The notes below the pieces were generated by a model, which saw only the letters and a program-made list of their open reading frames with translations, made no database searches and was not told where the DNA came from. Below, piece by piece: positions 6,406 to 12,815 of a stretch of 13,955 bases of DNA (positions are counted from its first letter, which is position 1; the number at the start of each line of letters is the position of its first letter). The DNA lies in contig CAZWBE010000010.1 of assembly GCA_964632205.1 (NCBI GenBank), positions 1-13,955 of the forward strand, read 5' to 3'. This stretch comes from CALLVF01 sp964632205. Its GTDB lineage: Bacteria > Patescibacteriota > Microgenomatia > UBA1406 > GWC2-37-13. The translations under genes were made by a program, and so were the position numbers.

Positions 6406-7368
6406 TTATTGCTTTTGGTAATAGCCACCGGCCACTGTCAATTCTGCCTTAATTGGCGGATGAGGATTATAATCAATCAATTCTACATACTCAGGTTTAA
6501 ACTCATCAATCGTCTTAAATTTTTTAGTAAATTTTATTTTCGGCAAAGGTCGTGGTTCTCGTTTTAACTGCTCTTTTACGGCTTCAAAATGATTTTCGTA
6601 TATATGACAATCGCCAAAAGTATGGATAAATTCTCCTGGTTGATACCCGGTTATTTGGACAATGATTAAAGTTAATAAAGCATAACTGGCGATATTAAAA
6701 GGTACACCTAAAAACAAATCGGCGCTTCGTTGATAAAGTTGCAAAAAAACTTTGCCATTATTAACATTTAACTGAAAGAGGTTATGACAAATTGGAAAAT
6801 GGGATGTGTCTTTAAAACGAGCCATCGTGTATAAATATTCTGGATTCCAAGCGGTGACTAAGGCATTGTGAGCGTTGGGATCATCGATAATTTCATCAAT
6901 TGCCCATTGAAGTTGGTCAATTGTTTTTCCATAACGAGTAGGCCATCTTCGCCAAAGCTCTCCATAAATTCGTGGTAACTCTCCCCATTTTTTAACAAAT
7001 CGACTACTAGGCGGGCTTTTTTCTATTTTTTCGATAAATTCCTCTTTTGTTAATAAACGCTTGTTTTTTGATTTTTGATTTTTTATTCGGTATATTTTGT
7101 AGGGATAATCATCCCAAATATGGACATTATTATCAACTAAATACTTAATATTGGTCTGTCCTGATAAAAACCAATAAAGTTCGTGTAAAACACCTTTCCA
7201 GTAAACTTTTTTTGTCGTTATCAGAGGAAAACCGACTGATAAGTCAAACCGTATCTGTCGACCAAAAAGACTATAAGAGGCAACCCCTGTTCCTCGATCA
7301 ACCTTACGGACTCCTTTCTCAAGAGCTTCCCGGAGTAGATTAAGATACTGATATTCAGGATGATTCAT
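6406..7368 (-). CDS. thyA: Thymidylate synthase (ThyA type)
   Basis: Converts dUMP to dTMP using methylene-tetrahydrofolate. Motifs: DRGTG (24-28), FPLITTKKVYWKGVLHELYWFLSG (47-70), the nucleophile region HFPICHNLFQ (Cys194), QRSADLFLGVPFNIASYALL (213-232), GDCHIYENH (252-260) and the C-terminal HPPIKAEL. At 320 residues it resembles the longer ThyA form with an insertion after the HIWDDY segment. The insertion includes IKNQKSKNKR (95-104), encoded by an AT-rich simple sequence at 7064-7087. The residue pair before Cys is Pro-Ile rather than the usual Pro-Pro, which is mild. Placed between the Dcd-like gene (69-nt gap) and folA (41-nt gap), it is the centre of a dTMP synthesis operon. Confidence 0.97.
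   Translation of the reverse strand: MNHPEYQYLNLLREALEKGVRKVDRGTGVASYSLFGRQIRFDLSVGFPLITTKKVYWKGVLHELYWFLSGQTNIKYLVDNNVHIWDDYPYKIYRIKNQKSKNKRLLTKEEFIEKIEKSPPSSRFVKKWGELPRIYGELWRRWPTRYGKTIDQLQWAIDEIIDDPNAHNALVTAWNPEYLYTMARFKDTSHFPICHNLFQLNVNNGKVFLQLYQRSADLFLGVPFNIASYALLTLIIVQITGYQPGEFIHTFGDCHIYENHFEAVKEQLKREPRPLPKIKFTKKFKTIDEFKPEYVELIDYNPHPPIKAELTVAGGYYQKQ
7064..7087 (-). repeat. AT-rich simple-sequence insert in thyA
   Basis: On the coding strand iterated CAAAAATC encodes the NQKSKNK loop. It has the same character as the tracts in tgt and tatD. Confidence 0.45.
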
Positions 7369-7437
7369 TATCGGAAAAAGCTAAAATTAAAATCCAACTT
7401 AAAGTTTAAATTAATAAAAAATTTTCCTTTTTCTTTT

Positions 7438-8016
7438 TTAAACTTGCGTTTCGATTTTTTCAGTTGTCACTCTACCACCTTGCCACTGACCCCGGTAATG
7501 GCTACCACCACCATCAATCCAGTGAAATTGAGCATGAACGAATCGGCAACCAAGCTCAAGAGTCACCGGCACCCCGCCCTCATTTTTTAAAGCAAAAGTC
7601 AACTTCCCCTGATACCCTGGTTGGGCAACGCCGGTGCGTAAAAATAAACCACTGCGAAAAGTCGTTGTTCTAGGAATGAAAGTGGCACAAATATTGGCTG
7701 GTAAATTCACTTTCTCAATTGTTGTCACTAAATAAAACTCACCTGGCTTGATTGTGAAAAAACTCCTTCCTTCCTCTTGGTTTGAGCGATTAAGTTTAAC
7801 TTTGTCTTCTTTTTGATTATATTTTGCCACTAAAGTCACTGAAGGTGTTTGGCGCTGTTGAATGCCTAAAAAGGCTTGGCCAGAAATTTTATAAATTTCC
7901 CCTAAGCGTAAATCAAACCCCGCCCCTTCGGGATTGATCAATTCCCGCTCGCTTAAATTTTCCACTAACTTATATTTTTTAACCAGCGCTAAAAGTTTTT
8001 TTGGACCAATAATCAT
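7438..8016 (-). CDS. dCTP deaminase/dUTPase-family protein, catalytic acids substituted
   Basis: A 192-residue member of the trimeric dUTPase/Dcd fold, which supplies dUMP for ThyA by deaminating dCTP or hydrolysing dUTP. Seen: GAGFDLRLG near residues 31-39, PRTTTFRSGL (115-124, matching the Dcd RSSLARLGL phosphate-binding motif with both Arg kept and Ser replaced by Thr), TGVAQPGYQGKLTFALKN (128-145) and a C-terminal YRGQWQGGR like the Dcd tail. The catalytic Glu of Dcd (LEF in the E. coli enzyme) aligns with Ala142. The Asp of the Dcd DPGW or dUTPase D-x-x-Y motif aligns with Gln132. By these signatures neither activity is assured. It may be a divergent enzyme using other residues or a non-catalytic regulator. 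The start at 8016 fits the family N-terminus; no Shine-Dalgarno is present. Confidence 0.8.
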   Translation of the reverse strand: MIIGPKKLLALVKKYKLVENLSERELINPEGAGFDLRLGEIYKISGQAFLGIQQRQTPSVTLVAKYNQKEDKVKLNRSNQEEGRSFFTIKPGEFYLVTTIEKVNLPANICATFIPRTTTFRSGLFLRTGVAQPGYQGKLTFALKNEGGVPVTLELGCRFVHAQFHWIDGGGSHYRGQWQGGRVTTEKIETQV

Positions 8017-8070
8017 AAAAATTTAAATTTTTGACTCTAAATTACTAACTGACAGAATAAAATTGTCTTG

Positions 8071-8910
8071 CTATAAAACCTCTCCCTTCTCTTCTAAATT
8101 AAAACTCCCCCCCTCTTTAAATTCTACCTGAAAAAGGGGTAAACTTTTGGCTAATCGTTTGATTGTTTCAAAAAAATGATTCTCGCCTTCCTCTGATAAA
8201 ACTTGATATAGATATTCCTCATCGCAACCAGGATAAAGCTCAACGGCTTTTTCTTCTATAAGGGTTTTTACTAGTAACCGATGGCGTTCATCAATAAAGG
8301 TTTTATGATAAATAAAAACTTGGACGGATTTTCTTCCTTCCTCAGTTGTGATAAAAAATTTGGGATAAATCCCATAAACTCCTTTCACAATTAAAATGGC
8401 TCCCTCCTGATGATCTCCTTCAAGAATAACCGGTTTTTCTATCTTTTTGGCTACCGCGGTCAAGATAGAATTGATAAACTGAATGTCATCATCTTCCAAA
8501 TTGTAAGTTTTTGGGTCAAGTTGAATTTGTTGCCAATGGCCGCAACCGAGGAAATTCGATAAAGACAATCGGTTATTTTTCTGAAAATGATAATCGTCGG
8601 TGTGAAAATGAAAATTTTCCTCGCCGCCAATAATTTTCACTAAGGCCTTAAAGGCTTTTTCCCGATTGACTGCAAAACCAAACGCATTACCGGCGGCAAA
8701 AATCAACGCCAACTGACCTAAATCTGCCCCTGGTAAAGCTAAAGCCGGTAAAGAGTAGTTATTAATTTTGCTATTGGACATTTGAGTTTTAAGTTTTTCT
8801 TCGTATCTGCCATCAATACACCGGCTTAAAAATTTATTACCCGAAAGAAGGTAACGATTAGCTAAAACTAAATCGGCTACCTGTTGTTTATTAAGAATAA
8901 TTTTACTCAC
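8071..8910 (-). CDS. Carbonic-anhydrase-like putative zinc protein (paralogue 2)
   Basis: A 279-residue protein, no standard family name recognised. It contains CIDGR (31-35), FHFHTDD (100-106) and GCGH (122-125): candidate zinc ligands Cys31, His103 and Cys123 with an Asp33/Arg35 dyad. The order and chemistry match beta-class carbonic anhydrase; the 20-residue His-to-Cys spacing is unusual. It shares LEGDHQEGAILIV (163-175) with paralogue 1 (1621-2388), and LPGADLGQ (59-66) corresponds to MLGGSL there. Overall identity looks low, so the duplication is old. It is the first gene of the dTMP unit, 54 nt before the Dcd-like gene. The start is GTG at 8910, with a TATAAT 11 nt upstream. It is probably cytosolic. 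A hydratase function is inference; an unrelated zinc hydrolase is possible. Confidence 0.6.
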   Translation of the reverse strand: MSKIILNKQQVADLVLANRYLLSGNKFLSRCIDGRYEEKLKTQMSNSKINNYSLPALALPGADLGQLALIFAAGNAFGFAVNREKAFKALVKIIGGEENFHFHTDDYHFQKNNRLSLSNFLGCGHWQQIQLDPKTYNLEDDDIQFINSILTAVAKKIEKPVILEGDHQEGAILIVKGVYGIYPKFFITTEEGRKSVQVFIYHKTFIDERHRLLVKTLIEEKAVELYPGCDEEYLYQVLSEEGENHFFETIKRLAKSLPLFQVEFKEGGSFNLEEKGEVL

Positions 8911-8921
8911 AATAAAAAACT

Positions 8922-8927
8922 ATTATA
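8922..8927 (-). promoter_or_regulatory. TATAAT -10 of the dTMP operon, overlapping a divergent -10
   Basis: A perfect TATAAT on the minus strand lies 11 nt before the GTG at 8910, so the transcript would be almost leaderless. On the plus strand the same bases (TATTAT, 8921-8926) lie 10 nt before the ATG of the glycosyltransferase at 8937. The 26-bp gap therefore seems to hold two overlapping divergent -10 elements. No clear -35 is seen on either side. Confidence 0.5.
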
Positions 8928-8936
8928 CAATAAATT

Positions 8937-10031
8937 ATGACCAATTCTGTTTTTGTTTATGATCCAACTGCATTTGATGAATTAAGCAAGACACGCGGTG
9001 TTGGCCGTTATCTGCAAATCCTTAAAGAAAATTTTCCTCAATGGATTTTCACTCCCTCACTAAACAAAATCCCTCCCTCCTCAATTTTCATCAATCCCTT
9101 TTTTAATTTCCTCCAGCCACCACTAACTTATAAACGTTTGGCCAAAAAACAAATCGCCGTTATCCATGACCTTATTCCCTTAAAATATCCAAAACACTTT
9201 CCCGCCGGCTGGCGCGGAAAATTAAATATTTTTTTAAATAAACTGGTTCTTAAAAATTATCATTTAATTATCACTGATTCTTATGCTGTAAAAAAAGATA
9301 TCATCCAGATATTAAAAATTAATGAAAAAAAGATAAAAGTCATTTATCCTTGTTTGCCAAAAATATTTACCAGTCAAAAAATCAAAACCACCCCTAAAAC
9401 CCTTGAAATCAATGCTAATGATTCACCTTTTGATTTAGCTAATAAATATTGCCTCTATGTTGGTGATGCCACCTGGAATAAAAATCTGGTTAATCTGGCC
9501 AAGGCAATAAAAATAATCAATGTTACTTGTGTTTTTGTGGGAAAAGTTTTTGAAAATTTAACCAGTCAAAGATCAAAACAAAAAAGTTTTCAAGATTTTA
9601 ATTTAAAATCACCCTCTTCCAATTTAACCCATCCTTGGCAAAAAGAATTAAAAGAGTTCTTAGTCGAGATTAAAAATGATAAACGCTTCATTTTTTTAGG
9701 TTTTATAGATGACTATAGGTTGATTAAACTTTATCAACAAGCTCAATGTAATATATTGATATCACGCGATGAAGGATTTGGTTTTTCTTATTTAGAAGCC
9801 GCCTCACAAGGTTGCCCATCAGTGTTATCAGATATTGAAGTTTTAAAAGAGATTTCGAACAACCAAGGCACTTTTTTTTGTCAACCAAGCGATCCAAATG
9901 ATATCGCCAATAAAATTGGTGAGATTTATTTCAATGATAAATTAAGAAATCAATTAGGTTCTGCGGTTTTAAAAAGAGCTAATATTTTTAGATCATCTCT
10001 CTTTAAAAAACAATTTCAACAGATTTTATGA
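8937..10031 (+). CDS. GT4-family glycosyltransferase
   Basis: A retaining, GT-B-fold sugar transferase of 364 residues; the sugar and acceptor cannot be read from sequence. N-terminal domain: RGVGRYL (20-26), typical of the GT4 glycine loop, and VIHDLIPLKYP (75-85). C-terminal nucleotide-sugar domain: YCLYVGDATWNKNL (171-184), FIFLGFIDDYRLIKLYQQA (251-269) and the E-x7-E motif EGFGFSYLE (Glu279 and Glu287). Residues about 205-235 are a Ser/Lys/Gln-rich loop. It has no membrane helix, so it is likely a cytosolic or membrane-peripheral enzyme of cell-envelope glycan synthesis. It is transcribed divergently from the dTMP operon and overlaps the next small membrane-protein gene by ATGA (10028-10031). 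The family assignment is secure. Confidence 0.92.
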   Translation: MTNSVFVYDPTAFDELSKTRGVGRYLQILKENFPQWIFTPSLNKIPPSSIFINPFFNFLQPPLTYKRLAKKQIAVIHDLIPLKYPKHFPAGWRGKLNIFLNKLVLKNYHLIITDSYAVKKDIIQILKINEKKIKVIYPCLPKIFTSQKIKTTPKTLEINANDSPFDLANKYCLYVGDATWNKNLVNLAKAIKIINVTCVFVGKVFENLTSQRSKQKSFQDFNLKSPSSNLTHPWQKELKEFLVEIKNDKRFIFLGFIDDYRLIKLYQQAQCNILISRDEGFGFSYLEAASQGCPSVLSDIEVLKEISNNQGTFFCQPSDPNDIANKIGEIYFNDKLRNQLGSAVLKRANIFRSSLFKKQFQQIL

Positions 10032-10360
10032 TTAAAAAATTTTCCTTAATATGCCTTTTTTTATTTTTAATAACAGAGTCAATTACGCCGGTCTTCTCTT
10101 TTGAATGGACTTATTCAACTCCCTCTGCTCAAACAACCTTTGATTCTTTTGATATAACTACTTACATTTTTATTTCAATTGCTTACATTACTATAATGCA
10201 CTTTGCTGTTATTGGGGGGAGTGAGTTTAGTTTTTGGTCGATGATTAGTTTTTTTGTCTTGGGTGGTCTAATTGGTTCTCAATTTGGGTATGAGGTGGGG
10301 TTAATTGCGGCGATTGTTCTCTCTTTAATTTTCATTAGCACTCCCAAAAAAGATCTTTAA
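10028..10360 (+). CDS. Small membrane protein coupled to the glycosyltransferase
   Basis: A 110-residue unknown. The N-terminus (MIKKFSLICLFLFLITESITPVFSF) looks like a signal peptide with possible cleavage around residue 24. A short polar, Ser/Thr-rich segment (27-43) and three hydrophobic stretches follow, at about 44-64, 69-86 and 90-104, ending PKKDL. The last two contain Gly pairs suited to tight helix packing (FFVLGGLIGSQFGYEVGLIAAIV). It overlaps the glycosyltransferase by 4 bp, suggesting a membrane partner in envelope glycan assembly, but only context supports that. No known family is recognised. It ends 7 nt from the convergent tatD stop. Confidence 0.6.
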   Translation: MIKKFSLICLFLFLITESITPVFSFEWTYSTPSAQTTFDSFDITTYIFISIAYITIMHFAVIGGSEFSFWSMISFFVLGGLIGSQFGYEVGLIAAIVLSLIFISTPKKDL

Positions 10361-10367
10361 AATATTA

Positions 10368-11204
10368 TTAAAGACGGAAAAGTTTTTTCGCGTTTTTCGT
10401 GGTAATGTCTTTTATCTCCTCCTCTTTTTTATTAAGAATTTTTGCCAATTGCTTAACAATCAACGGTAGATTTCTTGGCTCGTTAGGAGTTTCTTTTAGC
10501 GGCGATAAAAAAGGGGCATCGGTTTCTAAAACTAAAAGTTCGAAAGGAACCTTCTTGACAAAGTCTTGCTTTTTTTTAGAATAGCAAACATCACCATCAA
10601 CACCAATTAAAATTTTGTGTTTTATGGCAAAATCAAGCAGATCATTATCGGGCTGACAACAATGAAAAACCATTTTGATATTTGACAAGGTAAATTTGTC
10701 ACTGGCAAGAATATTTAATAGATCTTGGGTGGCTAAACGATTATGAATAATGACCGCTTTTTGATATTTTTTGGCTAATTTCAACTGCTCAAGGAAAAAT
10801 ATTTTTTGTAAGTCAATAAAATCATTATTAATTTGATAATTAGAATATTTAGTTTTTTGATAAATATATCTGTCTAAACCAATCTCGCCAACAGCAACAA
10901 CTTTTTTAAAAGGTAATAAAGATTCAATTTCCTTTAAAGTTTGATTAATTTTTAATTTTAAACTGTCATTTGGAATTTTTGATTTTGAATTTTGGAGGGG
11001 AAATAAATGGTGCGGGTGAATGCCAACCGCGGCGTAAATATGATCATATTTTTTGGCAATTCCTAAGGCTTTTTTTGATGTCTCAATATCCGTCCCCGGC
11101 ACCACCAAATATTCAACACCAGCTTTTTTGGCTGAGGTAATAACTTTCTTTAATTTACCATTAAATGTTTTAAAATTTAAATGACAATGAGTATCAAAAA
11201 GCAT
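10368..11204 (-). CDS. tatD: TatD-family metal-dependent hydrolase
   Basis: An amidohydrolase-fold protein of the TatD/YcfH/YjjV family, known members of which are metal-dependent DNases. The full metal-site set is visible: FDTHCHLNF (His6, His8), GIHPHH (61-66), VGEIGLD (105-111, Glu107), IIHNRLA (His154), VFHCC (His181) and ETDAPFLSP (Asp229). Length is 278 residues versus about 260. The excess includes a loop, LQNSKSKIPND (70-80), coded by an AT-rich simple sequence, and a Tyr/Asn-rich stretch at 113-128. HCCQPDNDLL replaces the more usual HCFSG. It stands alone on the minus strand between convergent and divergent neighbours. The exact substrate is unknown; quality control or DNA repair roles in related proteins are family knowledge. 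Confidence 0.92.
   Translation of the reverse strand: MLFDTHCHLNFKTFNGKLKKVITSAKKAGVEYLVVPGTDIETSKKALGIAKKYDHIYAAVGIHPHHLFPLQNSKSKIPNDSLKLKINQTLKEIESLLPFKKVVAVGEIGLDRYIYQKTKYSNYQINNDFIDLQKIFFLEQLKLAKKYQKAVIIHNRLATQDLLNILASDKFTLSNIKMVFHCCQPDNDLLDFAIKHKILIGVDGDVCYSKKKQDFVKKVPFELLVLETDAPFLSPLKETPNEPRNLPLIVKQLAKILNKKEEEIKDITTKNAKKLFRL
10972..10995 (-). repeat. AT-rich simple-sequence insert in tatD
   Basis: On the coding strand iterated CAAAATT/CAAAAATT encodes the QNSKSKIPND loop. It is similar to the tracts in tgt and thyA. Confidence 0.45.
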
Positions 11205-11304
11205 AAATTAAAAATCAAAAACCATCAAAATCTGAAATTTTTTAATTAATGACTTTTGTATTTTAACATTTCTTTCTGATTTTTAATATTTGATTTTTGA
11301 AATT

Positions 11305-11313
11305 TGATATACT
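11305..11313 (+). promoter_or_regulatory. Extended -10 (TGaTATACT) of rpiB
   Basis: TG-a-TATACT lies 7 nt before the ATG at 11321. If used, transcription would start at or within a base or two of the ATG, i.e. leaderless. The element lies inside the longer reading frame that begins TTG at 11297, which argues against that earlier start. Confidence 0.5.
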
Positions 11314-11320
11314 TTTTTTA

Positions 11321-11761
11321 ATGACCATTTTCATTGCCGCTGATCACCGCGGTTTTGAGTTAAAAAATAAAATAATTGAATACCTTCAGGATAAAAATAT
11401 CCGGGTGGAAGATATGGGCGCTTATGAATATCAACCAGATGATGACTATCCTGATTTTGGTCAAAAAGTCGCCCAGGCAGTTTTACAAAATCCTCAAGAT
11501 TTCTTAGGAATTGTCATTTGCGGCTCTGGAGTGGGTATTTCTATCGCTACTAATCGCTATAAAGGCATTCGCTGCGCCGTCGCTTTTAACGAGGAACAGA
11601 TTAAACACGCCCGAGAAAATGATCATATCAATGTTTTAGCCCTCGCCTCGGATTTTACCAACTTTGATCTGGCTGTAAAATTAATTGAGGTCTTTTTATC
11701 AACGAAACCAAAAGTTGAGGAAAAATACCTTCGTCGTATTAAAAAACTGGATTTTGGTTAA
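11321..11761 (+). CDS. rpiB: Ribose-5-phosphate isomerase B
   Basis: Interconverts ribulose-5-phosphate and ribose-5-phosphate in the pentose phosphate pathway. It is a RpiB/LacAB-family enzyme of 146 residues counted from the ATG at 11321. The frame also opens at a TTG at 11297 with 8 extra hydrophobic residues, but the family begins with the MTIFIAADHRG strand, and a -10 element sits inside that extension, so the ATG is preferred. Motifs: ADHRGFELK (7-15), DDYPDFG (41-47), ICGSGVGISIATNRYKGIRCAV (66-87, nucleophile or base Cys67; Ser replaces the usual Thr in CGTG) and HARENDHINVLALAS (97-111). Its stop is followed within 30 nt by palindromic repeat copy 3. Confidence 0.93.
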   Translation: MTIFIAADHRGFELKNKIIEYLQDKNIRVEDMGAYEYQPDDDYPDFGQKVAQAVLQNPQDFLGIVICGSGVGISIATNRYKGIRCAVAFNEEQIKHARENDHINVLALASDFTNFDLAVKLIEVFLSTKPKVEEKYLRRIKKLDFG

Positions 11762-11787
11762 AATTTGGCCGATTACACCAACCTCCC

Positions 11788-11806
11788 TACGACCTGGCAG
11801 GTCGTA
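11788..11806. repeat. Dispersed palindromic repeat, copy 3
   Basis: TACGACCT and AGGTCGTA form perfect 8-bp arms around GGC, between the convergent ends of rpiB and the aminotransferase. The left flank ACACCAACCTC is the exact reverse complement of GAGGTTGGTGT on the right of copy 1. This shows that the ancestral element had arms of about 20 bp or more. On its own right, GGAGCTTGG pairs imperfectly with the left flank. The TTGGCAACGGGCTAAAAA that follows resembles the outer flank of copy 1. Confidence 0.88.
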
Positions 11807-11847
11807 TAAGGAGCTTGGCAACGGGCTAAAAATTAACAATTTTCCCT

Positions 11848-11879
11848 TATTTTAAAAATTTAATATTTTAAAAATTTAA
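11848..11879. repeat. Perfect 2 x 16-bp tandem duplication at the aminotransferase 3' end
   Basis: The unit TATTTTAAAAATTTAA occurs twice head to tail (11848-11863 and 11864-11879). It spans the stop codon of the aminotransferase gene. With a single copy the gene would end QFKFLK instead of QFKFLKY, so the duplication is nearly neutral for the protein. Confidence 0.8.
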
Positions 11880-12696
11880 ACTGGTCAAATTCCCTCATAA
11901 GCGTCCTCGTCACCTTTCCCACTTCTCCCCCACCTACTTTTTTATCATCAATCTTAACCACTGGCATTATTTCTTTATTGGAAGCAGTAATAAAAGCCTC
12001 ATCAAAATCTTTTATCTGGGAAATAAAGATATCTTTTTCCTCAACAGGAATTGTTAATTTTTTAGCAAGAAGCAAAACTACTTGGCGAGTGATTCCCAAA
12101 AGAATACCTTTTTTAGGGGTAATCAATCGACCAGCCATAACAACAAAAAAATTACATCGCGTCGCCTCGGTAATTCTTCCCTCTTCATCAACATACAATG
12201 CCTCCTCGGCTTTTTGCTTTTTTGCCCTCATCATCGCTAAAACTGCCTCGGTGTAATTTAAATATTTGGCTGTTGGTAAAAATCGCCTTCCTTTGACGGT
12301 GATAACTTTGACTCCCTTTTGATAAAGCTTTTCTGGGTAAATCACCACTGGGGTAAACGTCACTAATAATAAATGTTTTCCCACGGGAGTGATGCCGTCC
12401 ACCGTCTCGCCTCCGGTTAAGATCATCTTAATATTTAATTCTCCTTCGGGATTTTTTCTAATCCCCTCAAAAACAATCTTCTCAATCTCTTTTTTTGTCT
12501 TGGGAATTTTCAGGTTTAAAAGTTGGGCTGAGTTGAAAAAGCGGTTGATGTGTTGTTTAAGCATAAACGGTCGACGCTGATAGGTTCGCAAAAAATCAAA
12601 AACACCAAATCCGCGAGTAACGGCTAAATCAAAACCAGAAATCTTCAGATTTTCTGAAGTTACCCATTGATCATTTAAGTAATGCCAATTGTCCAT
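11860..12696 (-). CDS. Class IV aminotransferase (branched-chain or D-amino-acid type)
   Basis: A PLP-dependent fold-type IV protein of 278 residues. The family covers branched-chain aminotransferase, D-amino-acid aminotransferase and aminodeoxychorismate lyase. Seen: GFDLAVTRGFGVFDFLRTY (21-39), Lys144 in AKYLNYTEAVLAMMRA as the probable Schiff-base lysine, EALYVDEEGRITEATRCNFFVV (165-186, Glu177 binding the PLP ring nitrogen), LLGITR (199-204, phosphate-binding) and FITASNKEIMPV (235-246). The last segment looks more like D-amino-acid aminotransferase or the lyase than like typical IlvE, but substrate cannot be settled by eye. Linkage to folate genes is too distant to argue for the lyase. 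It is transcribed on the same strand as ychF with a 119-bp gap. The start ATG at 12696 has no Shine-Dalgarno. Confidence 0.85.
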   Translation of the reverse strand: MDNWHYLNDQWVTSENLKISGFDLAVTRGFGVFDFLRTYQRRPFMLKQHINRFFNSAQLLNLKIPKTKKEIEKIVFEGIRKNPEGELNIKMILTGGETVDGITPVGKHLLLVTFTPVVIYPEKLYQKGVKVITVKGRRFLPTAKYLNYTEAVLAMMRAKKQKAEEALYVDEEGRITEATRCNFFVVMAGRLITPKKGILLGITRQVVLLLAKKLTIPVEEKDIFISQIKDFDEAFITASNKEIMPVVKIDDKKVGGGEVGKVTRTLMREFDQFKFLKY

Positions 12697-12701
12697 CGCT
12701 T

Positions 12702-12729
12702 AAAAAAAATTCTCAATTCTCATAATTGA
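12702..12729 (-). terminator. Weak terminator-like hairpin plus T8 after ychF
   Basis: On the minus strand TCAATT-ATGAG-AATTGA is followed closely by eight T residues. It lies between ychF and the aminotransferase and could end the ychF transcript. The stem is short and mostly A/U, so strength is doubtful, and it ends only 6 nt before the next start. Confidence 0.3.
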
Positions 12730-12815
12730 ATAGTTTTGGTAAAAAATTTAAAAATCAAAATAAATGAGGGGTGCAAATTGGGATATATCGGAAATTTGAT
12801 TTAAAAGTTGGCATT

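Noticed and set aside
7360..7673. Two plus-strand frames (7360-7590 and 7464-7673) opposite the dcd-like gene
   Set aside because: They lie antisense to a gene with clear family motifs; their translations show no recognisable domain.
10399..10584. Plus-strand 61-codon frame inside tatD
   Set aside because: Antisense shadow of tatD, whose metal-binding motifs are complete on the other strand.
11297..11320. TTG start giving rpiB eight extra residues
   Set aside because: The family begins at the MTIFIAADH strand, and an extended -10 element lies within the extension.
11978..12580. Two plus-strand frames (11978-12256 and 12389-12580) inside the aminotransferase gene
   Set aside because: Antisense shadows of an intact PLP enzyme gene; no promoter or coding character of their own.
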